NCBI RefSeq assembly: GCF_026151205.1
Contig: NC_087072.1
Span: 379,501-443,500 of the forward strand
DNA from: Bolinopsis microptera
Lineage: Eukaryota > Ctenophora > Tentaculata > Lobata > Bolinopsidae
Length of the DNA stretch: 64,000 nucleotides
Reading direction: 5' to 3'
Positions 56,101-63,765 of this stretch are shown here, in pieces. The stretch's first letter is position 1. Each line of letters opens with the position of its first letter. The notes under the pieces are model-generated. The model had not been told where the DNA came from. It did not search any database and saw nothing but the letters and a program-made list of their open reading frames with translations. The position numbers and the translations under genes are program-made.

Positions 56101-59100
56101 CCATAGTTCCAGAGATACGTAATGCTCTAGTCAGTCCAGCATTTCCTATATCACAATGTGTTCCCAGTTACCATAGTAACCCTGTATAATGACAATGTGT
56201 TCCCAGGGGGGGGGGGGGGGGGCCAATGAATACCAATGGAGACTTTTGGGGACTAATGGGGACTAAAAATCATGGGGACTAGAGGTCAACTCGTTGACGT
56301 AATTCACCATTTGTCCCCATAAGTCCCCAGAATTTTTGACAGTTATTTATGGTTTTCAAGTTAGTTTAATAACGATACGATCGAGATGTTTTGTCCAAGA
56401 TAAGAGTAGGATAAATCTGACTTAAAAGTAAAATGATAAGCCCGGTTGTAATGTGTTCTACCACTGTACAAGTCAGTTCAGATTGAGGTAAATTGAAGTT
56501 TAGCTCTCGTGAAGGTAGAAGTAGCCGACTCGCTGAACTCTTAAATCTTTTGGGGGGGGGGGGGGGGGGGGGTCCAACTACAAAAAATACGAATACGAAT
56601 TTCAAATTTTAGGGGTGCGTTCGTATTTTTTCGTATTTTTTCGTATTTTTTACCAACATTTTTTTTACTCTAGAAATAACAAAATATCCCAGATTAATGG
56701 ATCTATAAATCCATTGGTATTCTCCGTTGTATCTTTGTATATTACACTGTATGACATCAGAGAAGATAAATATGACGCAGCAAAACTGGTGAACAAATGA
56801 AAATACAATACTACGATTACCTACTAATTAATAATTGGAGTTTAGCTGCTTGTCAATCTCAAGTAAGCGTATTTATGTCAAAATCACTGGGATATTATCA
56901 CAATTCAGATATTATGATGTATTAATTGTGATTTATAAAGGTCTTTGAATGCTACATCACAGAATATTATTACCAAATACGCATTACGCATACTTTTAAA
57001 GTCTGGTAAGTTGGGTTCCTAAAACGAAATTGAATCAGCTTCGGCTGAACCCATTATATATTATAATATATAGACTATATATGGCACATTCATATTTCAT
57101 ATTGATATTCTATCAGATTTTTCTTTAGATAAACTTATTACACAAAGTAGTCATGGTTATAGTAACAGCTTAAATTCCTTAGGATTAAAAATAGAGAAAA
57201 ACTTCAAATTCTCTTAGTGATCTTCAAAACTTCTTTTGATAGGTAAATCTTACAATCTACATCAGACTTCACCCAAACATGATAATTCTGATGGGTAGAA
57301 CAAAAGGAGTTAGTCAGTTAGTGAGTACACGGCAGACAGCCTTGCTGAATATATGCGATGTTGACATGAACAGAGCCTGCCCGCGGAACTTGACAGCTTG
57401 CTTGAATTTTTTCTTGTCGAACCAGCCCTTGTCACCAACAGATACAGTATACACGTTTACAGTCTTTTCCAAGCGATTCACATGGCCGAGAAAGTGACAC
57501 CCTGGCGATACTGTAGCCTTTGATTCTCCTTTGGTGTGTATGACCTGCCATTGATGACCGACCGTCGTTCATAAACTTCTCAGCAACAGTATCAACATGG
57601 TACCAACGGCCGTCGGTTGTGAGAACTCCAGTTGACTGGTTATAAATCTCCATTTCATCATCATCATCATTGGGGGCCTCAAGCTCAGCCTCTTCCCTGT
57701 CTTCATCATCAACTAGAGTGTAACATCATCAACTAGAGTGTAACAGTCGGGTTCAGTAGGTATATCGAGTTCGCACCCGGACAGCTTTGTGTGAGCACGA
57801 ATCATATCCTTCCCCATGTCGATGCCTTCCCTGAGTGCTTTCCTAAGTTTCTTGAGGCTGGTGTCTCTGCCCTTGTACACCCGTGTTTGGTTGGGATTGG
57901 GAATCAGTGACGAGAGCGAGGACGAGGAGGAGGACGACTGATAAAAAGGAGAAGGGGGAGGAGGAGGAGGACTGGGTAAGGACTGATGAGGAGGAGGTCT
58001 AAAGACGAAGAGGACTGAGAAGGAAGACAAGGACAAGGAGGACGACTATGAGGAGGACTGAGGACGAGGACTGAGGAGTGGGAGGAGAACTGGGGGGATG
58101 ACTGAGGAGAAGGACTGAGGAGGACTGAGGAGGGGGAGGAGGAGTAAAAGGATGATGACTAAGGACGAGGAAGACTGATGACTGAAGACGAGAGCGAGGA
58201 CGAGGAGGAGGACGACTGATAAGAAGGAGAAGGAGGAGGAGGAGGAGGAGGGCTGGGGAAGGACTGATGAGGAGGAGGTCTAAAGACGAGGAGAAGTGAG
58301 GAAGAGGAGGACTGAGAAGGAAGACGAGGACGAGGAGGACGACTATGAGGAGGATTGAGGACGAGGACTGAGGAGGGGAGGAGAACTGGGGGGATGACTG
58401 AGGAGGAGAAGGACTGAAGAGGACTGAGGAGGAGGAGGAGGAGTAAAAAGATGAGGACTAAGGACGAGGAGGACTGAGGACGAGAGCGAGGACGAGGAGG
58501 AGGACGACTGATAAAAAGGAGAAGGGGGAGGAGGAGGAGGACTGGGTAAGGACTGATGAGGAGGAGGTCTAAAGACGAAGAGGACTGAGAAGGAAGACGA
58601 GGACGAGGAGGACGAATATGAGGAGGATTGAGGACGAGGACTGAGGAGGGGAGGAGAACTGGGGGGATGACTGAGGAGGAGAAGGACTGAAGAGGACTGA
58701 GGAGGAGGAGGAGGAGTAAAAGGATGAGGACTAAGGACGAGGAGGACTGAAGACGAGAGCGAGGACGAGGAGGAGGCCGACTAATAAGGAGAAGGATGAG
58801 GAGGACTGGGGAAGGACTGATGAGTAGGAGGTCTGGGGGAGGACTGAGGAGGAGGAGGATGACTGAGGAGTAGGAGGAGGAGGAGGAGGACTGAGGAGGA
58901 GGAGGACTGAGGAGGAGAAGGAAGAGGGGGAGGAGACTGAGGAGGAGAACTGGGGAGGACTGAGGAGAAGGAGGATGACTGAGGAAGGAGGAGGAGGACT
59001 GAGGAGGAGGAGGACTGGGGGAGGACTGATGAGGAGGAGGACTGGGGGAGGACTGAGGAGGAGGAAGAGGACTGTGGAGGAGGACTCAGGAGGACTCAAT

Positions 59101-62100
59101 AGGAGGACTGAGGAGGAGGAGGACTAAGGAGAACGAGGACGACTATGAAGGGGACTGAGGAGGAGGACTGATGAAGAGGAGAAGGAAGAGGAGAAGGAGG
59201 AGGATGAGGACTGGGGAAGAGGAGGATGAGGAGGAGGACTCAGGAGGAGGAGGAGGACTCAGGAGGAGGACTCAGGAGAAAGAAGACTCAGGAGGAGGAG
59301 AAGGAGGAGGAGGAGGAGGAGGACTGGCGAAGGACTGATGAGAAGGAGGTCTAAAGACGAGGAGGACGGAGGACGAGGAGGACTGAGAAGGAAGACGCGG
59401 ACGAGGAGGACGACTATGAGGAGGACTGAGGACGAGGACTGAGGAGGGGGAGGAAAAACACATAAAACATACTAATGGAATGTCCTATTGGTTCGTTTTC
59501 TCATCACAATATATACTATTATATAGCATACGTATTATGTAGGGGTTCTGATTGAATTATATCACTTCTGAGAGGTTTTAGAGATCGATTCTGTAAATTT
59601 CTCAATTTTCCGATTTTTCCGATTTCGATTTTGGCCTCATCAACCCTCATATCGGAAATCGGGTTGGACCCCCCCCCCCCCCCCCCCCAGTTAAATGGAC
59701 CAATTTCCAATAAAACATAAAATGGATCACAATATATCCCAAATTTTAATTTTAAAAACGATAAAAAGGGAGCGACTTTCAAAATTTTGTGTGGGTTCAT
59801 CGTTTTTGTTGTTGCACCCCCAGGTTTTATGTATGATACATGATGGTTTACATATTATTTTAATGTTTCTTCACTGCTAAGTTGAGCTTAGATCTGATTA
59901 ATTACGAAGATGTGTGATCTTCTATTTATCAAAATGACGATTTGTAAAAAATACGAAAAAATACGAATACGAATTTGAAATTTTAGGGGTGCGTTCGTAT
60001 TTTTTGTAGTTGGAATCCCCCCCCCCCCCCCCCCCCCCCCATCTTTTGACCCATCAGCATGGACATTATCGGGGAAAATGATGATCGATTAGAATCTTAC
60101 AGTTACTCCTCCTTGCACGATGCTACTAGATCAATCTGATAAAATAAGCGTATATATGCAATATGTCTCCTCAATGTTGTCATTGGTAGTCGCCCCCGCC
60201 CCCTCCCTTAATTTACCTGAGGTACTCTAACAGCCCTAAAGTAGCTCCCAAGAAGTCAGGAATGTCCAGTGACCATTTATAAATATTCTAGACTTCAGTC
60301 TTGAGAAGTTTACGATCTGGTCTGGAGAAGCCAGATTTTTTGAAATCTAAATGGGGACTAATGGAGACTTTTGGGGACTAATGGGGACTAAAAATCATGG
60401 GGACTCGGGGTAAAATCGTTGACGTAATTCCCCAAGTCCCCAAAAGTAGTCATTGGCCCCCCCCCCCCCCCCCCCCCCCCCCCCGTTCCCAGTTACCACA
60501 GTAACCCTGTATAATGACAATGTGTTCCCAGTTACCATAGTAACCCTGTATAATGACAATGTGTTCCCAGTTACCATAGTAACCCTGTATAATGACAATG
60601 TGTTCCCAGTTACCATAGTAACCCTGTTAAATGACAATGTGTTCCCAGGAGACATCTACCTGATAGCTTGTGATAGAGGACATGAGCTGATCGGAACAGA
60701 AGAGCTGGTCTGCGGACGGGACGGACAAGCCACCTCGGAAAACCCGGACAACTACCCGGAGTGTATCTACCTGCCGGGGCCGTGTGATAAACCCAGGATA
60801 GAGAACGGCTGGGTTACATACGATCAGGACGACCTGGAGATCCCTTTCAGAGCGGAGACGTTCGTAGTGTGTTACGGGCCGAACTACGGGCCCCCTCAGA
60901 CACTGGTCACTTGTATGGGCAACAACCAGTGGCAGCCTGCCATTCCAGTCTGTACCTGGCAAGGTAAGAGTGGGAGAGGCTACTATTCCTGAGTAGTATA
61001 TAATATACATTTTTACAGTGTTATATAATATAATATATATATTATATAATATAAAAATATTCCTGCGCAGGACCAACTTGCGAGTTTCCAGTAATAGAGA
61101 ACGGAGTGGTGAGCCCCCAACTAGAGGAGGTACTCCCAGAACAGGTACTCACAGTCACGTGTACTGAGGGGTACGAGAAGAACCCCCGCGTGGATCTGGA
61201 GTGTGTGTACGCGGGCGGACACGCCCAATACAATCACAAACTACCAGTCTGTGAGAGGACCAGTTCCTCCTGCAACACTCCGCAAATACAGAACGGTTAT
61301 GTGGACGGTCCCGAGGTGAGTTACCATAGTAACACTGCACTACTAGTTACCATAGTTCCAGAGATACGGTCCCGAGGTGAGGAAGAATTATTTGAACCTT
61401 TTAATTCACAGAAGAGGAATTAGTTTCACACAGTAAAACACATAAATTGCAAATACTTTCCAGCCGTTGCAAAGAGACGACAGATTCACAGTGGTATGTG
61501 ACGAAGGGTACGAGCTAGCTGGACAGCAAGGATCGCTGATCTGCTTCAAGGATAACATCTACTCCCAGCTGCTTCCTTCTTGTCAGATGAGCGATCTTAA
61601 TGTTACAGAGTGCGACAAACCGGAAATACAGAACGCTAAGATCCTAGGAACACCTCTTACTGGCTACTATATAACTGTATGTAAAATAGGTCGGGAGAGG
61701 GGGGGGGGGGGGGGGGGAGCTTTATAAGCTAGGTTTATACTCAATGAATGAAGGTTTAGAGTGTTTGATTAATAAGCAATATAGAGTATATATATAAAAG
61801 TGTCGCTAAAGTTACATAACTCCAGGTGATATGTGACGAAGGGTACTCTATAGGGGGAGAGAGCAGACTACAGTGTCTGAACACAGGCCAGTTCGACCAG
61901 GCCATGCCCCAGTGTTCTGAGAAACCCCCGGACAGAGAGCTGCTCTGCGGAGAGAGGACCACATTGACCATGTTGGGTGGCAGCTTGGAGGGCACTGACT
62001 TTGTAACATCACACCCTACTGGGGAGCCGGATGCAGACCCGGACCAGATCCCCACAGTGACTATATTCGGAGGGAGCCCGGCTAAACCCAAGGAGTTCCC

Positions 62101-63090
62101 ATGGAACGTGCTGATAGAGTTTAGCAAGGGGCGGTTCTGCGGAGGTTCCATCATCAGCAGAGAGTGGGTCCTCACAGCGGGGCATTGTCTCCTCGATAAC
62201 TTCTACCAGCGCTGCAACAACAGACTGGACCCGGGCTGCAACACCATGTCTAAGAACGATGTGAGGAAGGTGATCGCTGGGATGTACGACAGAGACTCCA
62301 ACAACGAGCAGAGACAGATCAGAACAGCTACCGACCTCATACTGCACCCTTACTTCACCTCTCAGGTACTAGTTACCATAGTTACCATAGCTACACTACT
62401 AGTTACCATAGTTACACTAGAACTTAATATAGTTACACTACTAGTTACCATAGTTACACTACTAGTTACCATAGTTACACTACTAGTCACCATAGTTACA
62501 CTACTAGTTACCATAGTTACACTACTAGTTACCATAGTTACACTACATAGTTACACTACTAGTTACCATAGTTACACTACTAGTACCTTATATGAGTTAT
62601 ACTTCACCCTTACTTTTCCTCTCAGGCCACTTACATAGACTTCGATGTGGGACTAATCAAGGTAAACGAGCCCTTCACCTACAACGAGATGGTGAACAGA
62701 GTGTGTCTACCTAAGGCAGGGGCGGGCACTCTGGTGGGCAACCAGAAACTAGAGATCTCAGGCTGGGGTAAAACCAACTCCTCGAGTGACTCGTCCATCA
62801 TGTTGAAGACCAAGGTTCCGTACGTGAGCAGGGAAGTGTGTAACGAGGACAGATCGTACGGAGGGGTGGTTACAGAGACTATGTTCTGTGCTGGCTTTCA
62901 GGCGGGGAGAAAGGACGCGTGTCAGGGAGACAGTGGGGGTCCGCTCGTCTACCTGGGCTCTAACGGTACCTTCGAGCAGGGCGGCATTATCAGCTGGGGG
63001 CGGTACTGTGCCGCCGAGAACTTTTACGGGGTTTACACGAACTTGCCCTACTTTTACGATTGGATCATGAACTATATAATTGAGAACTAA
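37394..63090 (+). CDS. gene B: secreted LRR-CCP-trypsin mosaic protease, paralogue of gene A
   Basis: Exons: 37394-37545, 37940-38005, 38129-38203, 38477-38632, 39609-39680, 39982-40062, 40596-40658, 40975-41117, 44808-44978, 45259-45375, 45626-45834, 45951-46074, 46235-46343, 47495-47613, 48896-49075, 51485-51694, 51847-52077, 52311-52387, 53059-53203, 53410-53605, 54345-54505, 54871-55029, 55288-55446, 55594-55884, 60649-60963, 61071-61315, 61464-61676, 61826-62365 and 62626-63090. All phases agree and no frameshift was found; about 1,747 residues. Most exon lengths equal those of gene A. Differences: exon 26 here is split in two in A, and the protease domain has an intron here but none in A. 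A multicopper oxidase gene is nested in intron 8. Poly(A) AATAAA lies at about 63,373. Confidence 0.85.
38335..38490 (+). repeat. acceptor-type array before gene B exon 4
   Basis: Four units of about 45 bp, each with a TTNCAG acceptor and the first exon bases GCGAATACAATATTTACCGA. The last unit is the true exon at 38,477. The linker contains GTTACCATGGTTAC. Confidence 0.95.
38640..39600. other. gene B intron 4 with E-boxes and hairpin-forming segments
   Basis: Contains five CACGTG sites at 38,940-39,030 and a series of inverted repeats at 39,410-39,560, including a perfect 13-bp stem (CAGATCATCCCGC) around 39,496-39,525 and a stem with ATGTAATCCC near 39,417-39,452. GGGCC-rich palindromic stretches also occur at 38,735-38,845. 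It may be a degraded inverted-repeat element. Confidence 0.5.
39840..39935. repeat. GGGTAATGTAGGTGCCCCCC tandem repeat with poly(C)
   Basis: About four units of GGGTAATGTAGGTGCCCCC with a 12-base C run, in gene B intron 5. Confidence 0.85.
40030..40455 (+). repeat. 52-bp splice-donor array after gene B exon 6
   Basis: Eight units, each with the exon edge ATACAGGGACCCTAGAAT and donor GTAAGCTTC, then CCATATATGGGTATA. The exon edge encodes RDPRM, the conserved LRR end. Confidence 0.95.
40645..40850 (+). repeat. 24-bp splice-donor array after gene B exon 7
   Basis: About eight units of ATTAAATT|GTAAGTCTTATC plus ACA; some units have changed GTAAG to TCAAG and so lost the splice site. Confidence 0.9.
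41097..41532 (+). repeat. 43-bp splice-donor array after gene B exon 8
   Basis: Ten almost perfect units: exon edge CAAGACTATCGAATGTG, donor GTGAGATC, then ATTTTGTATTTCATTTAA. The near-identity suggests recent amplification. Confidence 0.97.
41555..41856. mobile_element. about 174-bp insertion flanked by 64-bp direct repeats
   Basis: Segments 41,555-41,619 and 41,794-41,856 are near-identical, starting AAAATTAATGATATTGCG. The sequence between is GC-richer and ends near CTTCGGCAAGAGTAGGGA. It could be a short retroelement with an unusually long target duplication or a simple duplication. No pol III boxes were recognised. Confidence 0.35.
42352..42359 (+). promoter_or_regulatory. TATA box of the multicopper oxidase gene
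   Basis: TATATAAG about 90 bp before the ATG. Just upstream is GGGAATTACCCC, an imperfect palindrome loosely like a Rel/kB site. The short leader (about 42,380-42,444) contains a duplicated CTGCAGCTSCACTATCATCT segment. Confidence 0.6.
42445..44241 (+). CDS. secreted multicopper oxidase (laccase-like), intronless, nested in gene B intron 8
   Basis: 598 residues, uninterrupted. Signal peptide MKQLLVLLGLLVLSTEA, then three cupredoxin domains. Copper ligands follow the laccase pattern: HWHG at residues 79-82, HTH at 124-126, HPIHLHGH at 444-451 and HCHFDEH at 523-529. Multicopper oxidases couple oxidation of phenols, ascorbate or metal ions to reduction of O2 to water; the substrate here is unknown. 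The residue at the usual type 1 axial position (five after H529) is Gln534, where laccases usually have Leu, Phe or Met. The gene has its own TATA box and poly(A) signal and lies on the same strand as the host gene. Lack of introns amid intron-rich neighbours suggests retroposition or transfer, but could be ancestral. Confidence 0.9.
   Translation: MKQLLVLLGLLVLSTEAWNPKTRYFYWNVARDVQVIEGRTLIVNTINGRIKGPAIFAKQGDFLSVKITNNLPDAGLSIHWHGMEMRDYQLYDGPVGLVQCSLAPGESMTYKFKVQEHPGTYWYHTHAEMFPSGHDMVRGPIVVLPEDGPVYPSHLIDNYDYTHLNERVLFYQDFYPNYIAHDYLMGLGDLRELGGFNAEGGIALTAPWSGGCLNGGEEKGFMQFENGEYRFRLANGGSTTPMLWSIDGYSFKVVAADGTDVEPYEVDQIQIHLGERYDVLVNFNVDAPQNVWMRGAATAVTNPAAVILTTLQLRPDNSFEYLEGPATSSPNPDPVLMNCNYFGEQEKCVSVTALKSKADEFKTRPLLDDTELHTADFFFSLPPVYGYFFSLDGGTYTQNALPHHPIAYPDFDNEKDMNPHTNVLNLALDKTVTIVLRNGAGIAHPIHLHGHKFEVLEEISRAKPNCFGGQCPLPDLETGFSAPISELAKRETRGVLKDVIIVPMFGAAVVRFNTDNPGVWFAHCHFDEHVDSGQGFVMNEGNWKAAKVPADFPSCDYTGRLQHMTSELCTCDPEELDPTWLCSKDYMCQWTRRRSFGH
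44447..44452 (+). terminator. poly(A) signal of the multicopper oxidase gene
   Basis: AATAAA about 205 bp after the stop codon. Confidence 0.5.
44610..44818 (+). repeat. acceptor-type array before gene B exon 9
   Basis: Five or six units of about 38 bp containing CTCACTAAACCCCTCAG followed by TTTGCTACCCT, which is the acceptor plus first exon bases. The final unit is the true exon (44,808). Confidence 0.95.
44808..61676 (+). CDS. gene B exons 9-27: cysteine-rich module and about 16 CCP modules
   Basis: Same module order as gene A: one CCP, the unrecognised cysteine-rich stretch, then a CCP chain. Several exons are almost identical in DNA to A (for example 55,620-55,810 against 28,830-29,020, and 53,425-53,570 against 26,865-27,000), while others, such as 48896-49075, are much more diverged. 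The frame through 61464-61676 is intact (HSYIYSQLLP-type region in B reads NIYSQLLPSCQ), which shows that the matching gene A exon has lost one base. Confidence 0.8.
44965..45245 (+). repeat. donor-type array after gene B exon 9
   Basis: About seven units of ACCTGAGTGTATAGGTTCGT plus ACTTTAGTGTAGT. Same unit as the array at the equivalent gene A junction, with two units extended by ACAG. Confidence 0.9.
46350..47345 (+). repeat. 64-bp GC-rich minisatellite in gene B intron 13
   Basis: About 15 units of GGGGGCGGGTGGAGAAGGCC plus GAGGGGCGGGGGTTGTAGGA and CTACACGTGTSATTCAGTATGATT. Starts within 10 bp of the donor of exon 46235-46343. One unit has a CGGGC insertion. Confidence 0.95.
47620..48890. 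other. gene B intron 14 with two (GC)n tracts
   Basis: About 1.2 kb with no exon. Two segments with TTGTAACAAGCGCGCGCGCG lie about 180 bp apart (48,012-48,035 and 48,181-48,206). Otherwise nothing recognised; possibly an old transposon. Confidence 0.35.
49020..51425 (+). repeat. 54-bp splice-donor array, about 44 copies, after gene B exon 15
   Basis: Each unit holds exon sequence GACCTTCAACCAGCCCCAGA plus TACAGTGCACCAAGAAAG and the donor GTAAGTTGTGA. The first donor (49,075|49,076) ends the exon. In the exon's own frame every extra unit has a TGA just after GTAAGT, so read-through would stop at once. Confidence 0.98.
52470..53075 (+). repeat. 84-bp acceptor-type array with internal hairpin, before gene B exon 19
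   Basis: About eight units of the acceptor CTCACCCAG plus exon start ACAGAGGTACTATGGCCAGC and ATGCGACTACGGGCACGACCTG. All but the last continue with GTAGTCGCATGCTG, an inverted copy of the exon's AGCATGCGACTAC. The last copy (53,059) continues as the real exon. Just upstream (52,388-52,470) are ACTCACTA short repeats. Confidence 0.95.
53595..54215. repeat. 21-bp dispersed repeats in gene B intron 20
   Basis: Includes a partial second copy of the exon edge (ATGAAACCCCTGTTAGTATTA at 53,697), and 15 units of ATAGTAACTGTATTAGTTACC at 53,890-54,215. The junctions read GTTACCATAGTAAC, a match to the RFX X-box. Confidence 0.9.
54505..54845. repeat. 21-bp dispersed repeat filling gene B intron 21
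   Basis: Sixteen copies of CTAGTTACCATAGTTACACTA from the donor almost to the acceptor, with CAC/TAC and TTC/TAC variants. Confidence 0.95.
54990..55112 (+). repeat. duplicated donor end of gene B exon 22
   Basis: The final 57 or so bases of the exon and its donor occur twice (ending 55,029 and 55,110), about 81 bp apart. The first copy reads TPGCRPEE and the second TPECRPEE. Either donor gives the same phase. Confidence 0.85.
55825..56160 (+). repeat. 91-bp splice-donor array after gene B exon 24
   Basis: Four units: exon edge CCAGAGATACTTAATGCTCT plus AGTCAGTCCAGCATTTCCTATATCACAAG, donor GTAGGAC and the TTACCATAGTAACACTACTA repeat. Confidence 0.95.
57432..58036 (-). pseudogene. unidentified coding remnant inside the inner element
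   Basis: Minus-strand frames 58036-57713 and 57653-57432 read as one acidic protein segment interrupted near 57,715 by a 20-bp duplication (CATCATCAACTAGAGTGTAA). Motifs are KGRDTSLKKLRKALREGID, DIPTEPDCYTLVDD and TGVLTTDGRWYHVDTVAEKF. I do not recognise the family; it may be cargo or part of a transposon protein. No start or catalytic motif is visible. Confidence 0.35.
57900..59460. repeat. purine-rich GAGGAGGACTGA satellite
   Basis: About 1.5 kb almost entirely of GAGGA/GGACTGAGGA units, with a larger repeat of about 260-300 bp (AAAGACGAAGAGGACTGAGA marks three or four copies). Polypurine on the plus strand. Confidence 0.95.
61697..61719. repeat. poly(G) tract in gene B intron 27
   Basis: A run of about 20 Gs 20 bp downstream of the exon 27 donor. 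Confidence 0.9.
61826..63090 (+). CDS. gene B exons 28-29: last CCP half and trypsin-like domain, split by an intron
   Basis: Exon 61826-62365 ends the last CCP (VICDEGYSIGGESRLQC ... MPQC) and carries a linker longer than in A, the activation region and the catalytic His (LTAGHC). Exon 62626-63090 carries Asp (FDVGLI) and Ser (QGDSGGP, codon 62,932-62,934) with Asp in the S1 pocket. The residue before IFGG is Thr (IPTVT|IFGG) where both gene A domains have Arg, so trypsin-type zymogen activation is doubtful. The intron 62,366-62,625 is filled with the 21-bp dispersed repeat and is absent from both gene A protease exons. Confidence 0.85.
62366..62625 (+). repeat. gene B intron 28, made of 21-bp dispersed repeats with duplicated exon edge
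   Basis: Nearly the whole 260-bp intron is TAGTTACCATAGTTACACTAC units. Its last bases (ACTTCACCCTTACTTTTCCTCTCAG region) repeat the end of the preceding exon (CACCCTTACTTCACCTCTCAG). Confidence 0.9.
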
Positions 63091-63370
63091 GTAAAAGCTT
63101 ACCCGTTACCATAGTAACTGCAGCAGTTAACCTGGGACTCCCGGAATTGAAGTAGTGCCTGTTGTTCCTGATGCTGGCACTAATCTTGTGACTTTTAACG
63201 GATGCGTGTCAGGGCACAGGGAACATGCCTAATTAATCAACTGATTAGGGTTCTAAGAATTGAGAAAATGATTGCAGTAATGAGTAAATAATTTAAGAAT
63301 TTGGAGACGTTAAATTATTTCCACATCTGAGTAGCATCAAGGCTGAATGCAGTGATTGACAAATGACAAT

Positions 63371-63380
63371 GGGAAATAAA
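63371..63380 (+). terminator. poly(A) signal of gene B
   Basis: AATAAA in GGGAAATAAAAC, about 285 bp after the stop codon. Confidence 0.5.
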
Positions 63381-63465
63381 ACTTTTAATTTGCTATATCT
63401 ATTCGTTACAAACATCAAAATCAACATAATCAATGAGAACTTAGAATAGCAAAAAATAAGTGTTT

Positions 63466-63655
63466 TTATTGCACGACAGCTATCCGCATAGGTAATACAG
63501 TTCTACGTGTAAAACTCTTCAACATGCACCGTAGAATGAGGTAGCTAGTAAGGGACAGTATCCAGTACACAAGTAGTGAGATGAGACAGTGCAGGAAGTG
63601 TTGTTCACTTTCACAGAATAGTTCATCATTCTGGTCGTACTTACACTCACCACCT
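63466..63655 (-). CDS. probable terminal exon of an unidentified minus-strand membrane protein gene
   Basis: On the minus strand, the acceptor ATATTTACAG precedes 190 bases open to a TAA at 63,468-63,466. The peptide is 62 residues: an acidic cysteine-containing start (CKYDQNDELFCESE), one hydrophobic helix (HCLISLLVYWILSLTSYLIL), then a short basic tail (KSFTRRTVLPMR). AATAAA overlaps the stop (63,470-63,465). Entry is in phase 2, so upstream exons must lie to the right, beyond the window or hidden by repeats. The gene would converge on gene B. The family is unknown. Confidence 0.4.
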
Positions 63656-63765
63656 CTGTAAATATAAAGTTACCATGGTTTAACCTCTGTAAAAATTAAT
63701 GTTAGAAAAAGTCTAATAAACGATGCACTGAGCGTGTCATTAAAAGAAGTTCAATTAAAGTTATT

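Larger units (their letters stand above)
56552..60040. mobile_element. inner poly(G)-ended inverted-repeat element, 3.5 kb
   Basis: Terminal inverted repeats: about 21 Gs then TCCAACTACAAAAAATACGA on the left, matched on the right by TTTTTTGTAGTTGGA then about 24 Cs. It is flanked by ATCTTTT (56,545-56,551; 60,041-60,047). It carries possible minus-strand coding remnants and a large GA-rich satellite. A third poly(C) end (TTGGACC plus Cs) sits at 59,664-59,690 without a partner. Confidence 0.7.
56207..60484. mobile_element. outer poly(G)-ended inverted-repeat element
   Basis: Starts with about 16 Gs then GGCCAATGA and ends with TCATTGGCC followed by about 26 Cs. The ends share further inverted or direct copies of GACTTTTGGGGACTAATGGG. 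It is flanked by the 8-bp repeat GTTCCCAG (56,199-56,206; 60,485-60,492). Without the element nested inside, it would be about 780 bp. Confidence 0.7.
56155..60648 (+). repeat. 39-bp acceptor-type array before gene B exon 25, split by a transposon
   Basis: Units of GTTCCCAGTTACCATAGTAA plus CCCTGTATAATGACAATGT at 56,155-56,206 and 60,485-60,648. Each ends in a usable GTTCCCAG acceptor. The two parts were separated by the poly(G)-ended element at 56,207-60,484. Confidence 0.9.
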
